Of a stretch of 64,000 bases of DNA, positions 17,228-27,000 are shown in pieces. A program made the translations under genes and the position numbers. The first letter of the stretch is position 1. Each line of letters starts with the position of its first letter. Below the pieces are notes generated by a model, which searched no databases, was not told the origin of the DNA, and saw only the letters and a program-made list of their open reading frames with translations. Source of the DNA: Actinomyces gerencseriae DSM 6844. GTDB taxonomy: Bacteria; Actinomycetota; Actinomycetes; Actinomycetales; Actinomycetaceae. Where the stretch lies: NCBI RefSeq assembly GCF_000429265.1, contig NZ_AUBN01000012.1:89716-153715 (forward strand), given 5' to 3'.

Positions 17228-18535
17228 ATGACCGCCCCTTCCAGCATCAAGCAAGCAGATGAGGTTTTCGGAATTTCACCGAATATCCACAAGGATTCTT
17301 ACGTCGATAGAGGCAGACTTGACGCCAAGATGAAACGACTACTTAAACGCGACCAGCACATAGCATTAAAAGCCCCCTCCAAGGCAGGGAAAACCTGGCT
17401 GAGAAAGAAAGCGCTCAATAATCCCATTGAAATTCAGTGTCGAGTAGGCCAGAGTGTCGACGAAATTTACACGAACGCTCTAGCCGCTCTTGGTATTAAA
17501 CTAGAAATCACACGCACTCGAACCAACTCATTCTCCGGACACGCAGAAGCCGAAGGAGAAGGCGCACTCAGCATATTTGTAAGGGCTTGCGCGAAAATAG
17601 GCGGAGCAATCGGACGCGAAAACACCGCAACATACCAACAACTCAGGCAGAGTGTAACCAACCTCAATTTTATCGCCGAGTGCATCAAGGAGTCTGGACG
17701 ACGTTTAGTGGTCGAGGACTTTCATTACCTCCCCAAGGACCAACGGAAACTATTTGCTTATGAAATGAAGGCACTCTGGGAGCTCGGAGTTTTCGTTGTC
17801 GTCGTAGGCATTTGGGAAGAAACAAACTATCTATTGTCTCTAAATCACGATCTCGCAGGACGCATCGAAGAAGTTTCCGTTAGATGGAGCCACGAAGAAC
17901 TTAAAGAAATCTTAATTTCTGGCGGCACAGCACTCAACATCCGTTTTTCAGAGGAAGTAATTAAAGAAATTACTCGATTCAGTTACAGTAGCGCCGGAAT
18001 TCTTCAAGCTCTCGCATCCAGAACACTGGAAGCGGCAGGCATCGAAGAAACGCAGGAACACGAAACTGTAATTTCAGATATCGAATTGGCCAGAACAGCC
18101 GCAAAAAAGCAGGCGAAACAATCTCGTTCAATCTATGAAGATTTTGCAAAGAAAGTCGCGGTAGGGATTCGACGACGCAACAATTCGACTCACATTTACG
18201 CATATGCAATGGAGGCGATCATGAGGCACGACGATACGGAACTTGCTACAGGGGTTCCTGTTCACAGAATCTACGAACTGGCTCACGCAAGACAAGATAG
18301 AATCAATCTAGGCAACCTGCGCAACATTCTAAGAAAACTCGAATCTATCCAAACAGACGAGGATAGCCGAGGATTAATCCTCCTATACAGCGAGGATGAC
18401 GATGTCGTTTCTGTTGTCGACCACCAGCTTTTACTTTATCGGCACTTCCGGGAAACCCCTTGGCCTTGGGATGTTATCATTTCAGAAATCGACAGAAACC
18501 CTTCGAATGGAGTCGACTACGAGAGAGACGAATAG
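17228..18535 (+). CDS. AAA ATPase of the defence island
   Basis: The 435-aa protein has a Walker A-like SKAGKTW near residue 50, a Walker B-like RLVVEDFHY near 160, and VVVVGIWEE as sensor strand (about 193-202), placing it among STAND/ORC-like AAA ATPases. Helices after residue 300 resemble a winged-helix segment. Codon use is strongly A/T-rich compared with its surroundings, a sign of recent transfer. AAGGAG lies a few bases before the ATG. It follows the methylase by 52 bp on the same strand and probably belongs to the same transcript. Its role could be sensing or loading of the restriction machinery. No named family is claimed. Confidence 0.8.
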   Translation: MTAPSSIKQADEVFGISPNIHKDSYVDRGRLDAKMKRLLKRDQHIALKAPSKAGKTWLRKKALNNPIEIQCRVGQSVDEIYTNALAALGIKLEITRTRTNSFSGHAEAEGEGALSIFVRACAKIGGAIGRENTATYQQLRQSVTNLNFIAECIKESGRRLVVEDFHYLPKDQRKLFAYEMKALWELGVFVVVVGIWEETNYLLSLNHDLAGRIEEVSVRWSHEELKEILISGGTALNIRFSEEVIKEITRFSYSSAGILQALASRTLEAAGIEETQEHETVISDIELARTAAKKQAKQSRSIYEDFAKKVAVGIRRRNNSTHIYAYAMEAIMRHDDTELATGVPVHRIYELAHARQDRINLGNLRNILRKLESIQTDEDSRGLILLYSEDDDVVSVVDHQLLLYRHFRETPWPWDVIISEIDRNPSNGVDYERDE

Positions 18536-18979
18536 GGATCGAGAAACAAGTAAGAACCGCTTTCTCGCCCCACAGAGCATCAGCAAGCCCCCGAGGTGAG
18601 GGCAACTGATTTAGTTTCAGAGCGAATGGTGTACCGCTGGTACGGGAGCACTGAACCCATAGGGGCGATGATTGGCGCTTAATCGGTCTCTCATCCTGAA
18701 AGTCCATGAGGATGCCATCAGCTCCCATGACCACCCTGTCATGCCGACCTCGATGAGACCCATTAGGAGAAGGAGCGCCCGAAAGATCCGTAAATCATGG
18801 CGGCCGAAAGAAGTGTATCACCCAGCGCAACCAAGGACAGTCTCCCACTGTCCTGCTGGTACATGCTTTCAGGCTGCGTGATGGTCGCTGAAGTCCCGCG
18901 AGGTGAGGTGGCACGGATCCACCTGAGAATCGACACTTTGGTCGTCGATGGCTCTGCACGCGATCGCGTTGCGCTGAGC
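18536..18979. other. Gap after the AAA ATPase
   Basis: No gene was recognised. A reverse frame at 18477-18725 could start MGADGILMDFQDERP but has no clear ribosome binding site or family motif, and partly overlaps the end of the ATPase gene. The lower GC suggests the foreign block extends into it. Confidence 0.35.
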
Positions 18980-19108
18980 TTAATCAGTGCTCATATCAGG
19001 CGACCAGATATGAGCAAGGACACAGTCGAATCGGCACCCCGTACCCCGCTGCCGGATCGGACTCGAGGAAACCGCATAGAGACGCTTGTTCGCACCTCGG
19101 CGAGTCAT
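18980..19108 (-). CDS. 42-codon ORF coupled to the small protein upstream
   Basis: It starts at an ATG that overlaps the TGA of the preceding 70-aa gene (ATGA) and encodes a basic peptide beginning MTRRGANKRLYAV. No family was recognised. It could be a real coupled small gene, or the remnant of a truncated downstream gene. Confidence 0.3.
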   Translation of the reverse strand: MTRRGANKRLYAVSSSPIRQRGTGCRFDCVLAHIWSPDMSTD

Positions 19109-19317
19109 GTCCGCACGCCTCCGATGGCTTGCCATAACAGGCCAACATTACGTGCTTGCTTCACGGACTCATCGAGCGCGCGCCCAGTGGCGCGGAGTCG
19201 TATCTGCGCGACCACGACTCTCGTGAGGGCAGGATCATCGACCGTGGCTGCAGGATCCGGACCATCCCCATTATTGGCGTTCTCGATCTCGTCAAGCATC
19301 TCTTCGACGGTCTTCAT
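19105..19317 (-). CDS. Small acidic protein, 70 aa
   Basis: The ATG has a strong GAGGAGGGAG ribosome binding site, so translation is likely. The N-terminus (MKTVEEMLDEIENANNGDG) is acidic; the second half (ALTRVVVAQIRLRATGRALDESVKQARNVGLLWQAIGG) resembles the helix before and the first helix of a helix-turn-helix used by small actinobacterial DNA-binding proteins (pattern ..AR..G.SW.AIG), but the recognition helix is missing. It may therefore be truncated. It lies 163 bp downstream of the DprA-like gene on the same strand. Role unknown. Confidence 0.6.
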   Translation of the reverse strand: MKTVEEMLDEIENANNGDGPDPAATVDDPALTRVVVAQIRLRATGRALDESVKQARNVGLLWQAIGGVRT

Positions 19318-19479
19318 ACTTCACTCCCTCCTCAAGAGCTTCTCGTGCGCAAACATAGTATGAAAGACGAAGTCATCGCCATTGACGTCGACTTTGAGCA
19401 GGTGACTAGACCGAGAGAAGCCAACAGCGCAGCAGTGGCCATTCAACAACCACAGCGAGCTCGGAAGGCAGGATCACGG

Positions 19480-20427
19480 TCATGCGACGAGCTCACGCAG
19501 TAATTCTTCCGCTTGAGCACGCTCAGCCTGGAGGGCGCGTACCTGGTCCAAGACGTCGCTCGTGGAGTCAGCAACGCACGCCTGGCCGGTGCGAGCAAGA
19601 TCCCGTCCCCAGGAGGTGGTCTCGGCTACGCGGCGAGCGAGAACGATTCCGCGTCCGTGTTTGACTGCCTTCTTTGTCTGGGAGCGAGTGCCTGAGTGCT
19701 CGGAGGCTGTAACAACGAAGGTGGTGATGCCGTAGCCGCTCATGACGGCGTTGCGCATCGGAAAGTTTGCAGGCTTCACTGGAGCATTCGGTTCGAACTG
19801 AGTCATGACCAGCCCGCGGTTGGCAACGATGCGCTCACGCAGGTTCTTGTTTGTCGCCGGGTAGATGCGCTCAAGCCCCGTGCCCATGACGGCGACAGTG
19901 CGTCCTCCGGCATCCAGGGCAGCGGTGTGGGCGGCAGTGTCAATGCCAGCGGCCAAGCCCGATACGACAGTCAGACCTGCCTCGACTACCGCTCTGGCGA
20001 CGTAGTCGGCAACACGGAGAGCATCGTCGTCGGCATCGCGTGAGCCGACAATGCACACTCCCTGGTCTGCCGGGGTCAGGTCACCCTGGTAGTAGAGAAG
20101 AGCCGGCGCCTCGCGAACATCACGCAGACGTGCGGGGTACTGGTCAGCCAGTACAGAGACGAGTCCCATGCCCTGAGAGAGCCAGTTGTCGACGTCCTCG
20201 CGGGCTTGGCTCAAAGCCGGGTCATCGAGCAGGGAAGGACCAGCAATGTCGGCAAGGACTTCGCGGGGGTCGGCACTGTCCAGGAGAACCTGAACGCGAT
20301 CAGGCTGAGACAGGCCGCGCTTCTTGATACGGGTGATAGCCAGGACCTGGGCGAGGGCTTCCGCGGTCTCCATAGCACTCATAGTAGCCAGGGGTGAGTT
20401 CAGAATGTCAGTGCAGGCTGACATCAT
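19480..20427 (-). CDS. DprA/Smf-like Rossmann-fold protein in the defence island
   Basis: The 315-aa protein carries the DprA/SLOG core: CIVGSRDADDDALRVADYVARA near residue 130, GLTVVSGLAAGIDTAAH (about 158-175), GTGLERIYP (about 190) and the GLVMTQFEP and SGTRSQTKKAV segments. It lacks the full N- and C-terminal extensions of housekeeping DprA, and it sits reverse-oriented inside a defence operon, so a defence-linked Smf-like role (nucleotide or DNA binding) is more likely than natural transformation. The start chosen is ATG 20427 with AGAGG eight bases upstream. This start and the first nine to ten codons (MMSACTDIL) lie inside the duplicated 390-bp unit and match the start of the divergent ORF in the other copy, so the native start may be an internal ATG at 20382 or 20373. 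Confidence 0.85.
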   Translation of the reverse strand: MMSACTDILNSPLATMSAMETAEALAQVLAITRIKKRGLSQPDRVQVLLDSADPREVLADIAGPSLLDDPALSQAREDVDNWLSQGMGLVSVLADQYPARLRDVREAPALLYYQGDLTPADQGVCIVGSRDADDDALRVADYVARAVVEAGLTVVSGLAAGIDTAAHTAALDAGGRTVAVMGTGLERIYPATNKNLRERIVANRGLVMTQFEPNAPVKPANFPMRNAVMSGYGITTFVVTASEHSGTRSQTKKAVKHGRGIVLARRVAETTSWGRDLARTGQACVADSTSDVLDQVRALQAERAQAEELLRELVA

Positions 20428-20512
20428 GGGACGTGCCTCTCTTCGGCACCTTTTCCCGGAACGTCCATGTGTCCTTGCCGGGGAGGGAGGGCTTGGGAAG
20501 GAGGTGAGGGCC

Positions 20513-20656
20513 GTGTCCAAGCCGAAAGGCCGACGCGCACACGTCCGCAAGGACAAGGTAACGGCCCGGAAGGTGAGCGACATACTCAACTCGATCGCTC
20601 GCCTTGTCCGGGCCGTCGGTGTCCTTGTGGATGCCCTCAGCAAGTGGATCGGATAG
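20513..20656 (+). CDS. 47-aa basic/amphipathic small protein, copy 1
   Basis: The GTG start is preceded by the near-perfect Shine-Dalgarno sequence AAGGAGGTGA at good spacing. The product starts MSKPKGRRAHVRKDKVTARK (strongly basic) and ends VRAVGVLVDALSKWIG, a likely amphipathic or membrane-active helix. The other copy (33904-34047) has the same length and a nearly identical C-terminal 28 residues, while the basic N-terminus varies; conservation at protein level across two diverged DNA copies supports real coding. No family was recognised. Possibilities include a membrane-active peptide, a type I toxin-like peptide or a nucleic-acid-binding peptide; nothing in the sequence decides between them. 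A 35-nt hairpin follows the stop by 15 bases. Confidence 0.65.
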   Translation: MSKPKGRRAHVRKDKVTARKVSDILNSIARLVRAVGVLVDALSKWIG

Positions 20657-20671
20657 GCCTTCCTCTTGCCA

Positions 20672-20706
20672 GGGGAGTCGCCCGGATGCGACCCGGGTGG
20701 CTCCCC
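20672..20706 (+). terminator. 35-nt hairpin after the 47-aa gene, copy 1
   Basis: GGGGAGTCGCCCGG pairs with CCGGGTGGCTCCCC around a 7-nt loop. Two of the 14 pairs are G-U, so full pairing exists only in RNA, which indicates a transcribed structure. It is followed by ACCATTATGG and no T-run. It may be a terminator or a stabilising 3' structure; the same stem is kept in copy 2 with a different loop. Confidence 0.6.
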
Positions 20707-20787
20707 ACCATTATGGATTGCCCCGCTCAGCCCTGTCCACAGCGCGACGAGGCTCACTAAGGATCTCCGCAAACGAGGCTCGGAACC

Positions 20788-20945
20788 TCACGTTGAACCG
20801 CCCGCTCCCTTTCTCCCGAGGTCGGCCTTGACCTCGTCCCAGGGGATGGGGCCGTGCTCTGCGATCTCAGCCCGGGCGGCGGCGGCCTCGTCATCAAGAA
20901 GCGACTCGGACCGTTTCCTCTTCCTTTCCCTCGCTGCGGTAGCCT
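20788..20945 (-). pseudogene. C-terminal remnant of a small antitoxin
   Basis: The reverse strand encodes ESLLDDEAAAARAEIAEH then GPIPWDEVKADLG before a stop. The AEIAEHGPIPW..VKADLG ending is typical of RelB/prevent-host-death-like antitoxins of actinobacteria. The frame has a stop upstream and no start codon, and no toxin gene follows, so it is a scrap next to the duplicated unit. Confidence 0.5.
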
Positions 20946-21093
20946 CTGAGTTGCGGGATCAATCTCCCGGAACGACGACGATCCGCACGAGGCCGTGCCG
21001 GCCCCGGCGGGCACAGGTCCCGTGCCCGCCCCGGCCGACGCCGCCCCCATGCCGCATCCGAGCCCCACCACTCACAACCAGCGCGCCTTACTC

Positions 21094-24000
21094 ATGACTC
21101 TTCTGCTCCCCAGCCTCCAGGCCGAGCGCATCCGGCGCTCCATCGTCGACTACCTCTCGACGACCTTCGCGCTGACGGACGCCGAGCCGCGGCGCGTCCT
21201 CGCCGACTTCCTGGAGGACGAGGAGCAGGGAGTCTTCGTCGGCCCCTTCGTCCGCCTGCGCCTGCCCTACCTGGCCGCGAGCGCCGCCTCCCGCGCGGCG
21301 GGCCAGGCAGACAGCCCCCTCGACTGGGACCCCGGCCTTCCTCCCTACCAGCACCAGGAGGACGCCTACCGGCGCCTGACCACCAAGGGCGGTCACCGCC
21401 CCGAGCCGACCATCGTCACCACCGGCACCGGCTCGGGCAAGACCGAGGCCTTCCTCCACCCCGTCATCGACCACGTGCTGCGCGCCCGAGCCGAGGGGGT
21501 CACCGGCATCAAGGCCCTCATCCTCTACCCCATGAACGCCCTGGCCGCCGACCAGGCCGGCCGCCTCGCCCGCCTCATCGCCGGGGATCCCGCCCTGGCC
21601 GGCGTGCGCGCCGCCGTCTACACGGGAGACTCCTCCGCCCGGCCGCACAAGCACGTCACCGCCGACTCCCTCATCACCGACCGCTACGTCATCCGCGACA
21701 ACCCGCCGGACATCCTGCTCACCAACTACAAGATGCTCGACCAGCTCCTCCTGCGCCCCGAGGACCGCGAGCTGTGGCGGGCCTCGGCCGGGTCGCTGAC
21801 CTACCTGGTCCTCGACGAGTTCCACACCTACGACGGCGCCCAGGGCACCGACGTCGCCATGCTGCTGCGGCGCCTGGGCCTGGCCCTGCGCGCCCACCTG
21901 CCCGCCGACGACCCCCGCCAGGAGGCCTTCGCCGCCTCGCCGCTCGGCCCCGTGTGCCCCGTGGCCACCTCCGCAACCCTCGGCGACGGCGCAGACCCCT
22001 CCCGGATGCTCGCCTTCGCCCGCGACGTCTTCGGCGCCGACCTGCCCACGAGCGTCGTCGTCACCGAGACGCGCGCCGACCTCGACCGGTGGGCCGCCGC
22101 GCACCTCGCCACTGCCGAGTCCAAGGGCCTGGCCGGTTGCGCCCTGCGCCTGCGCTCCCTGCCCGGTGAGAACCTGCAGGCCCTGGCCCGCTTCGCCGAG
22201 GCCGGCTCCCCCGATCCAGAGGAGCTGCTCCGCGGCGTCGTCAGCAACCTGTATGACCTGCCCGAGGAGGTGGAGGACGCCCTCGACGCCGCCGGCCTCG
22301 CCTCCGCCCTCCAGGCCCACCCCGACGTCCTGGACCTCGTGCGCGCCGCCGGGAACTCCACACCGCTGGCCGCCCTCGCCCAGCGCCTCCTGGGCCCCGC
22401 CCCCGAGTCGGGTCCGGCCCGGCGGGTCCTCTCCGCGATCCTGGCGGCCCTGTCCGTCGTGCGCGCGGGACTCGACGGCACCCCCGACCGCCGCGCGGTC
22501 AACGTGGAGGTCACCCTGTGGATCCGGGAGGTCACCCGCGTCGACCGGGCCCTGACCTCCCTGCCCTCCTTCCGCTGGGCCGACGCCGCCTCCGAGCAGA
22601 CGCGAGCCGAGGAGCCCGCGCGCCCCGCCCTGTACTGCCGCTCCTGCGGGCGCTCCGGCTGGGGCATCGTCCTGGCCCCCACCGGCCAGAGGGAGAAGGA
22701 CGACCAGACCCACGTGCGCCGCGACCGCAGGACCGGCGATCCCCGCTTCCGGGCCCTCCTGCACGCCCCCGGCGAGGACGCCGACGACCGCACCCAAGCC
22801 GAGGCCGGCGAGATCAACCTGGAGGCCCGCCACCCCGGGCTGCGCTGGTACTCCATCAACAGCCGCGAGCTCCTCACCCGTCGCCCGGCCCAGGAGAGCA
22901 CCGAGGCCAAGGAGGGCCTCGTCCTGCCGGTCCTCACCCTCACCGGGGACGAGCGCAGCATCGCCGAGGACTCCACCCACGACGTCTGCCCCTCCTGCGG
23001 GGCCAAGGACTCCATCCGCTTCCTCGGCTCGGCCGTCGCCACCCTCCTGTCGGTGTCCCTGACCACCCTGTTCGGCGACGACGCCCTCGACGACACCGAG
23101 AAGCGCGCCCTCATCTTCACCGACTCCGTGCAGGACGCCGCCCACCGCGCCGGCTTCGTCAACCAGCGCTCCCACACGATGAGCCTGCGCTCGGCCCTGC
23201 GCGGTGCCCTGCGGGCGGAGATGCCCATCGAGGAGTGGGCCGAGGCCGCCCTCGACGACGCCCGGGCCAGCGCCTTCGACCGCTACCGCCTGGTCCCCGC
23301 GGCCCTGGCCGAGCACCAGCGCTTCAAGCCCTACTGGGACCCGAAGGCCCCGGCCTCCAGGCGGCGGCGGGCCGAGTCGCACGTGCGCCGTCGGCTCCTG
23401 TTCGACATCGCCCTGGAGGTGGGCCTCCAGTCCACCTACGGGCGCACCCTGGAGGCCACCGGCTCGGTGACCGTCCACGTCAGCGCCGGACGCGCCAGCG
23501 CCCTGGCGGCCCTCGCCCGTCAGGCCCTCGGGGCCGACCAGCAGGGCGTCCTCGACGGCTTCGAGGGCATCAGCGACGCCGATCTGCTCGCCTGGGTGCG
23601 CGGCACCCTGGAGCACATGCGCCGCGAGGGCGCCATCGACCACGAATGGCTCGCGCGCTACAAGCGCGACGACGGCAAGCGCCTGTGGATCTGGTACAAG
23701 CGCAGGCGCGACCAGGGCCAGCCCGCCTTCCCCTCCGGGCGCGCCGCACCCGCCTTCCCCCAGGTGGGCGGCGGCCTCGACACCCGCACGTCGGCCTTCC
23801 CGCCGGTGGGCTCGTCGAAGTCCTGGTACGCCACCTGGACCCGCAAGTGCCTGGGGGTCGCGCCCACCCACGCCTCCCGCCTGGCCTGCGCGCTCCTGGC
23901 CCGCCTGGCCGAGGCCGAGATCCTCAGCGTCACCGCCACCGACTCCGGCGGCACCGTCTACGGGCTGCCGGCCGGGCGCGTCGTCGTCTCCCCCCTGCGC

Positions 24001-27000
24001 GAGACCACGCGCGAGACCCTGCTCCTGGTGTGCGACACCTGCCGAACGCAGTTGCCCGCCGCCACCGCCACCGTCGATCAGCTCGACGGCGCCCCCTGCT
24101 CGGCCGCCGGCTGCCCGGGTCACCTGAGGGCCCGGCCGCATCCGGCGGAGAGCTTCTACCGCAGCATGTACGCCGGGGCCCACGTGCGCCGCGTCGACTC
24201 CCACGAGCACACCTCCCTGCTCGACGCCGACGAGCGCGCCGCCGTCGAGGCCGGGTTCAAGCGCCCCGAGCAGGCGCCGGGGGACCCCAACGTCCTGGTG
24301 GCCACCCCCACCCTGGAGATGGGCATCGACATCGGGGACCTGTCCACCGTCATGCTCGGCTCCCTGCCGGCCACGGTCGCCTCCTACGTGCAGCGGGTCG
24401 GCCGCGCGGGCCGCCGCAGCGGCTCGGCGCTCGCCCTGGCCTACGTGCCCGGCAGGCGCAGCCAGCTGCCGATCCTCGACGCCCCCGACCGGCTCCTCAA
24501 CGGATCGGTCGCGCCGCCGTCGACCTACCTGGGGGCCGAGGAGATCCTGCGCCGCCAGTTCCTGGCCTCCGTCATCGACACCCTCACCCGTGAGAACCAC
24601 CCGGCCGTCCCCTCCGGGGGCCGCGGCGGCGGCACCGCCAGGACCGCGCTGGGCGCCACCGGCGAGGGCTCGCTCATCACCACCGTGTGCGAGCGGATCG
24701 AGCGCGACGGCGCCCTGCTGGCGCAGGTCTTCACCGCCGCCTTCCGGGAGCGCACGCCGGCGCTCGACCGCCTGACCACCTGGGTGACTCGGGACTGCGG
24801 CGCCGGGCCCCGAGAGATGCTCACGCGGGACGCCGCCGAGCACCGCGCCGAGGCCGAGCGGCTGCGCCATCAGGAGCGCCAGATCCGCGAGACCCTGCCC
24901 GGGCTCAAGGCCGCCGCCGAGCGCCCCAACCCCACCGAGGAGGACCGGCGGGCCCAGCGCGCCGCCGAGGGAGCCCAGAAGGCGGCCCGGTCACGGATCC
25001 TCGAGCTGGAGGAGGAGCACTGGGTCTCGGCCCTGGAACGCCACGGCATCCTGCCCAACTACACCCTCATCGACGACTCCGTGCGCCTGTCCGCCCGCGT
25101 CTCCTGGCGCGACCCGGACAACGACGAGTTCCACTCCGAGCCCTACGACGTCGAGCGGGCCTCCGTCCACGCCCTGCACGAGTTCGCCCCCGGCGCCACC
25201 TTCTACACCCGCGGCCTGGAGATGACCATCGAGGGCATTGACGCCTCCGACCTGCGCAACCAGGCCCAGTGGTGGTTCTGCTGCGAGGCCTGCGGCTACA
25301 CCGACGTGCGCGAGCCGCAGGAGACCCGGCCCGCCGCGCCCCCGCAGTGCCCGAGGTGCCGCGACACCGCCATCGCCGATGTCGGGCGCGCCCGGCGGGT
25401 CCTGCGCCTGAGTCGGGTCTTCGCCGACGTCTCCCGGGACGACGCCCGTATCGGGGACTCCAGTGACGAGCGGCTGCGCGCCCGCTTCGAGGTCCTGCCG
25501 CTGGCCGACGTCGACCCGGCGCGCGCGGTGCGCCAGTGGAGCGTGGAGGCCTCCGGGTTCGGGCTGACCCGCTACCGGGCCATGAACCTGCGCTGGCTCA
25601 ACACCGGGCGGCCCCTGGCCGGCCAGAGCGTCGACCAGGTGGCCGGCAACGCCCTGTCCTCACGGGACTTCCGCCTGTGCGAGGCCTGCGGCAAGCTCGA
25701 CACGGACACGCGGGCCGCCTCCGCCCGCGAGCACCGGCCCTGGTGCCGGTACCGCAGCGACCCGGCCGAGCACGTGATCGCCGTCGACCTCATGCGCGAG
25801 CTGAGCACCGAGGCGCTCGCCCTCGTCCTGCCGCTCGGCTTCGCCACCGACCGGGTGGGCGTGGACTCGCTGGCCTCCGCGATCCTCCTGGGACTGGAGA
25901 TCACCACCGGCGGCTCCCCCGACCACCTCGGCATCGCCTGCGTCCCCCACCCCGTCGCCGACGGCGCCCCCGGCGAGACCCGCCCCGCCCTCCTGCTCCA
26001 CGACACCGTGCCCGGGGGCACCGGCTACCTCACCGACCACGACGACTCCTCCCGACTCTGGAGCCTCCTCATCCGCACCGGCCAGCGCCTGGAGAGCTGC
26101 CCGTGCCGCGCCGAGGGCAAGGACATGTGCCCGGACTGCCTGCGGCCCCACGCCGTCTCCGCCGAGGTCACCCGCGCTGCCGCCCTGCACGCCATCGGCC
26201 AGGTCCTCGGCCTGGACACCACGGGCACCGACGTCCTGTTCGCGGACCTCGACCCGGAGGTCCCCCAGTGGGAGGTCACCGACGAGGCCGTGCGCGCCGG
26301 CACCGGGGAGAGCCCCCTGGAGGTGCGCTTCCGCGCCACGCTCGCCGAGCTCCTGGGCAAGGAGATGGCCGTGCGCACCACCAGCGACCCCTCGGGCGCG
26401 CCCGCGCTGGAGGTCGACGGGGGCCGCTGGCGGATCCGCCCCCAGCTCGACGTCCGCGGCACCCGCCCCGACTTCGCCTGCCTGCGCCCCGGGGGCCGCG
26501 GCCCCATCGCCATCTTCACCGACGGTCGCAGCTACCACGCCAGTCGCGCGCACAACCGCCTCGCCGACGACGCCGACAAACGCGCGCGGCTGCGCGCCGC
26601 CGGCTACCGGGTCGTCTCCGTCGGCGCCGAGGACTTGGACGAGCCGTGGGACCCGGCCTGGCTGGGTGAGACCATCATCGCCCAGCTCAAGAACGGCGCC
26701 CTGGGGCCCGCGCGCGCCGGCGGCGTCACCGACCAGGCCATCGCCGCCTGGCGCGGCGGGCCGATGGCGCTCCTGGAGGCGATGCTGAGAGACGACGTCG
26801 AGGACCCCGGCTCCAGCCCGACCGCCGCCGCCCTGGAGGCTCTGGCCGACTCCGCCTGGGGGCCGCTCATCGTCGGCGCCGCCGGCCACCTGCCCCTGGG
26901 TCAGAACGCGTCCCTGCGGTACTCCGCCACCCAGGGCGCCGGGGCGGATCCGCTGTGGGAGGCGCTGCGCGTGCTGCGGCCCGAGGATGATCTGCCCGAG

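Larger units (their letters stand above)
20400..20795. repeat. Duplicated 390-bp unit, copy 1
   Basis: This block aligns by eye with 33795-34185 over its whole length. Shared landmarks are the divergent ORF start (reverse strand), a GGAAGGAGGTGAGGGCC ribosome binding site, a 47-codon gene, a GGGGAGTC hairpin, the word ACCATTATGG and a tail with CTGTCCACAG and CCTCAC. Differences concentrate in spacers and the basic N-terminus of the small protein. Its left end falls within the first codons of the DprA-like gene. No terminal inverted repeats were seen. Confidence 0.85.

Noticed and set aside
19334..19479. Possible tiny gene between the DprA-like gene and the 70-aa gene (…HLLKVDVNGDDFVFHTMFAHEK)
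   Set aside because: No acceptable start codon or ribosome binding site in that frame, and the ATG overlapping the dprA stop leads to a stop after 25 codons.
21088..24870. Very long open frame antisense to the DruE-like helicase; similar ones lie opposite 44646-48374 and 53457-59045
   Set aside because: They mirror GC-rich codons of the opposite gene, contain long Gly/Ala/Val/Leu-rich low-complexity runs, and show no domain motif.
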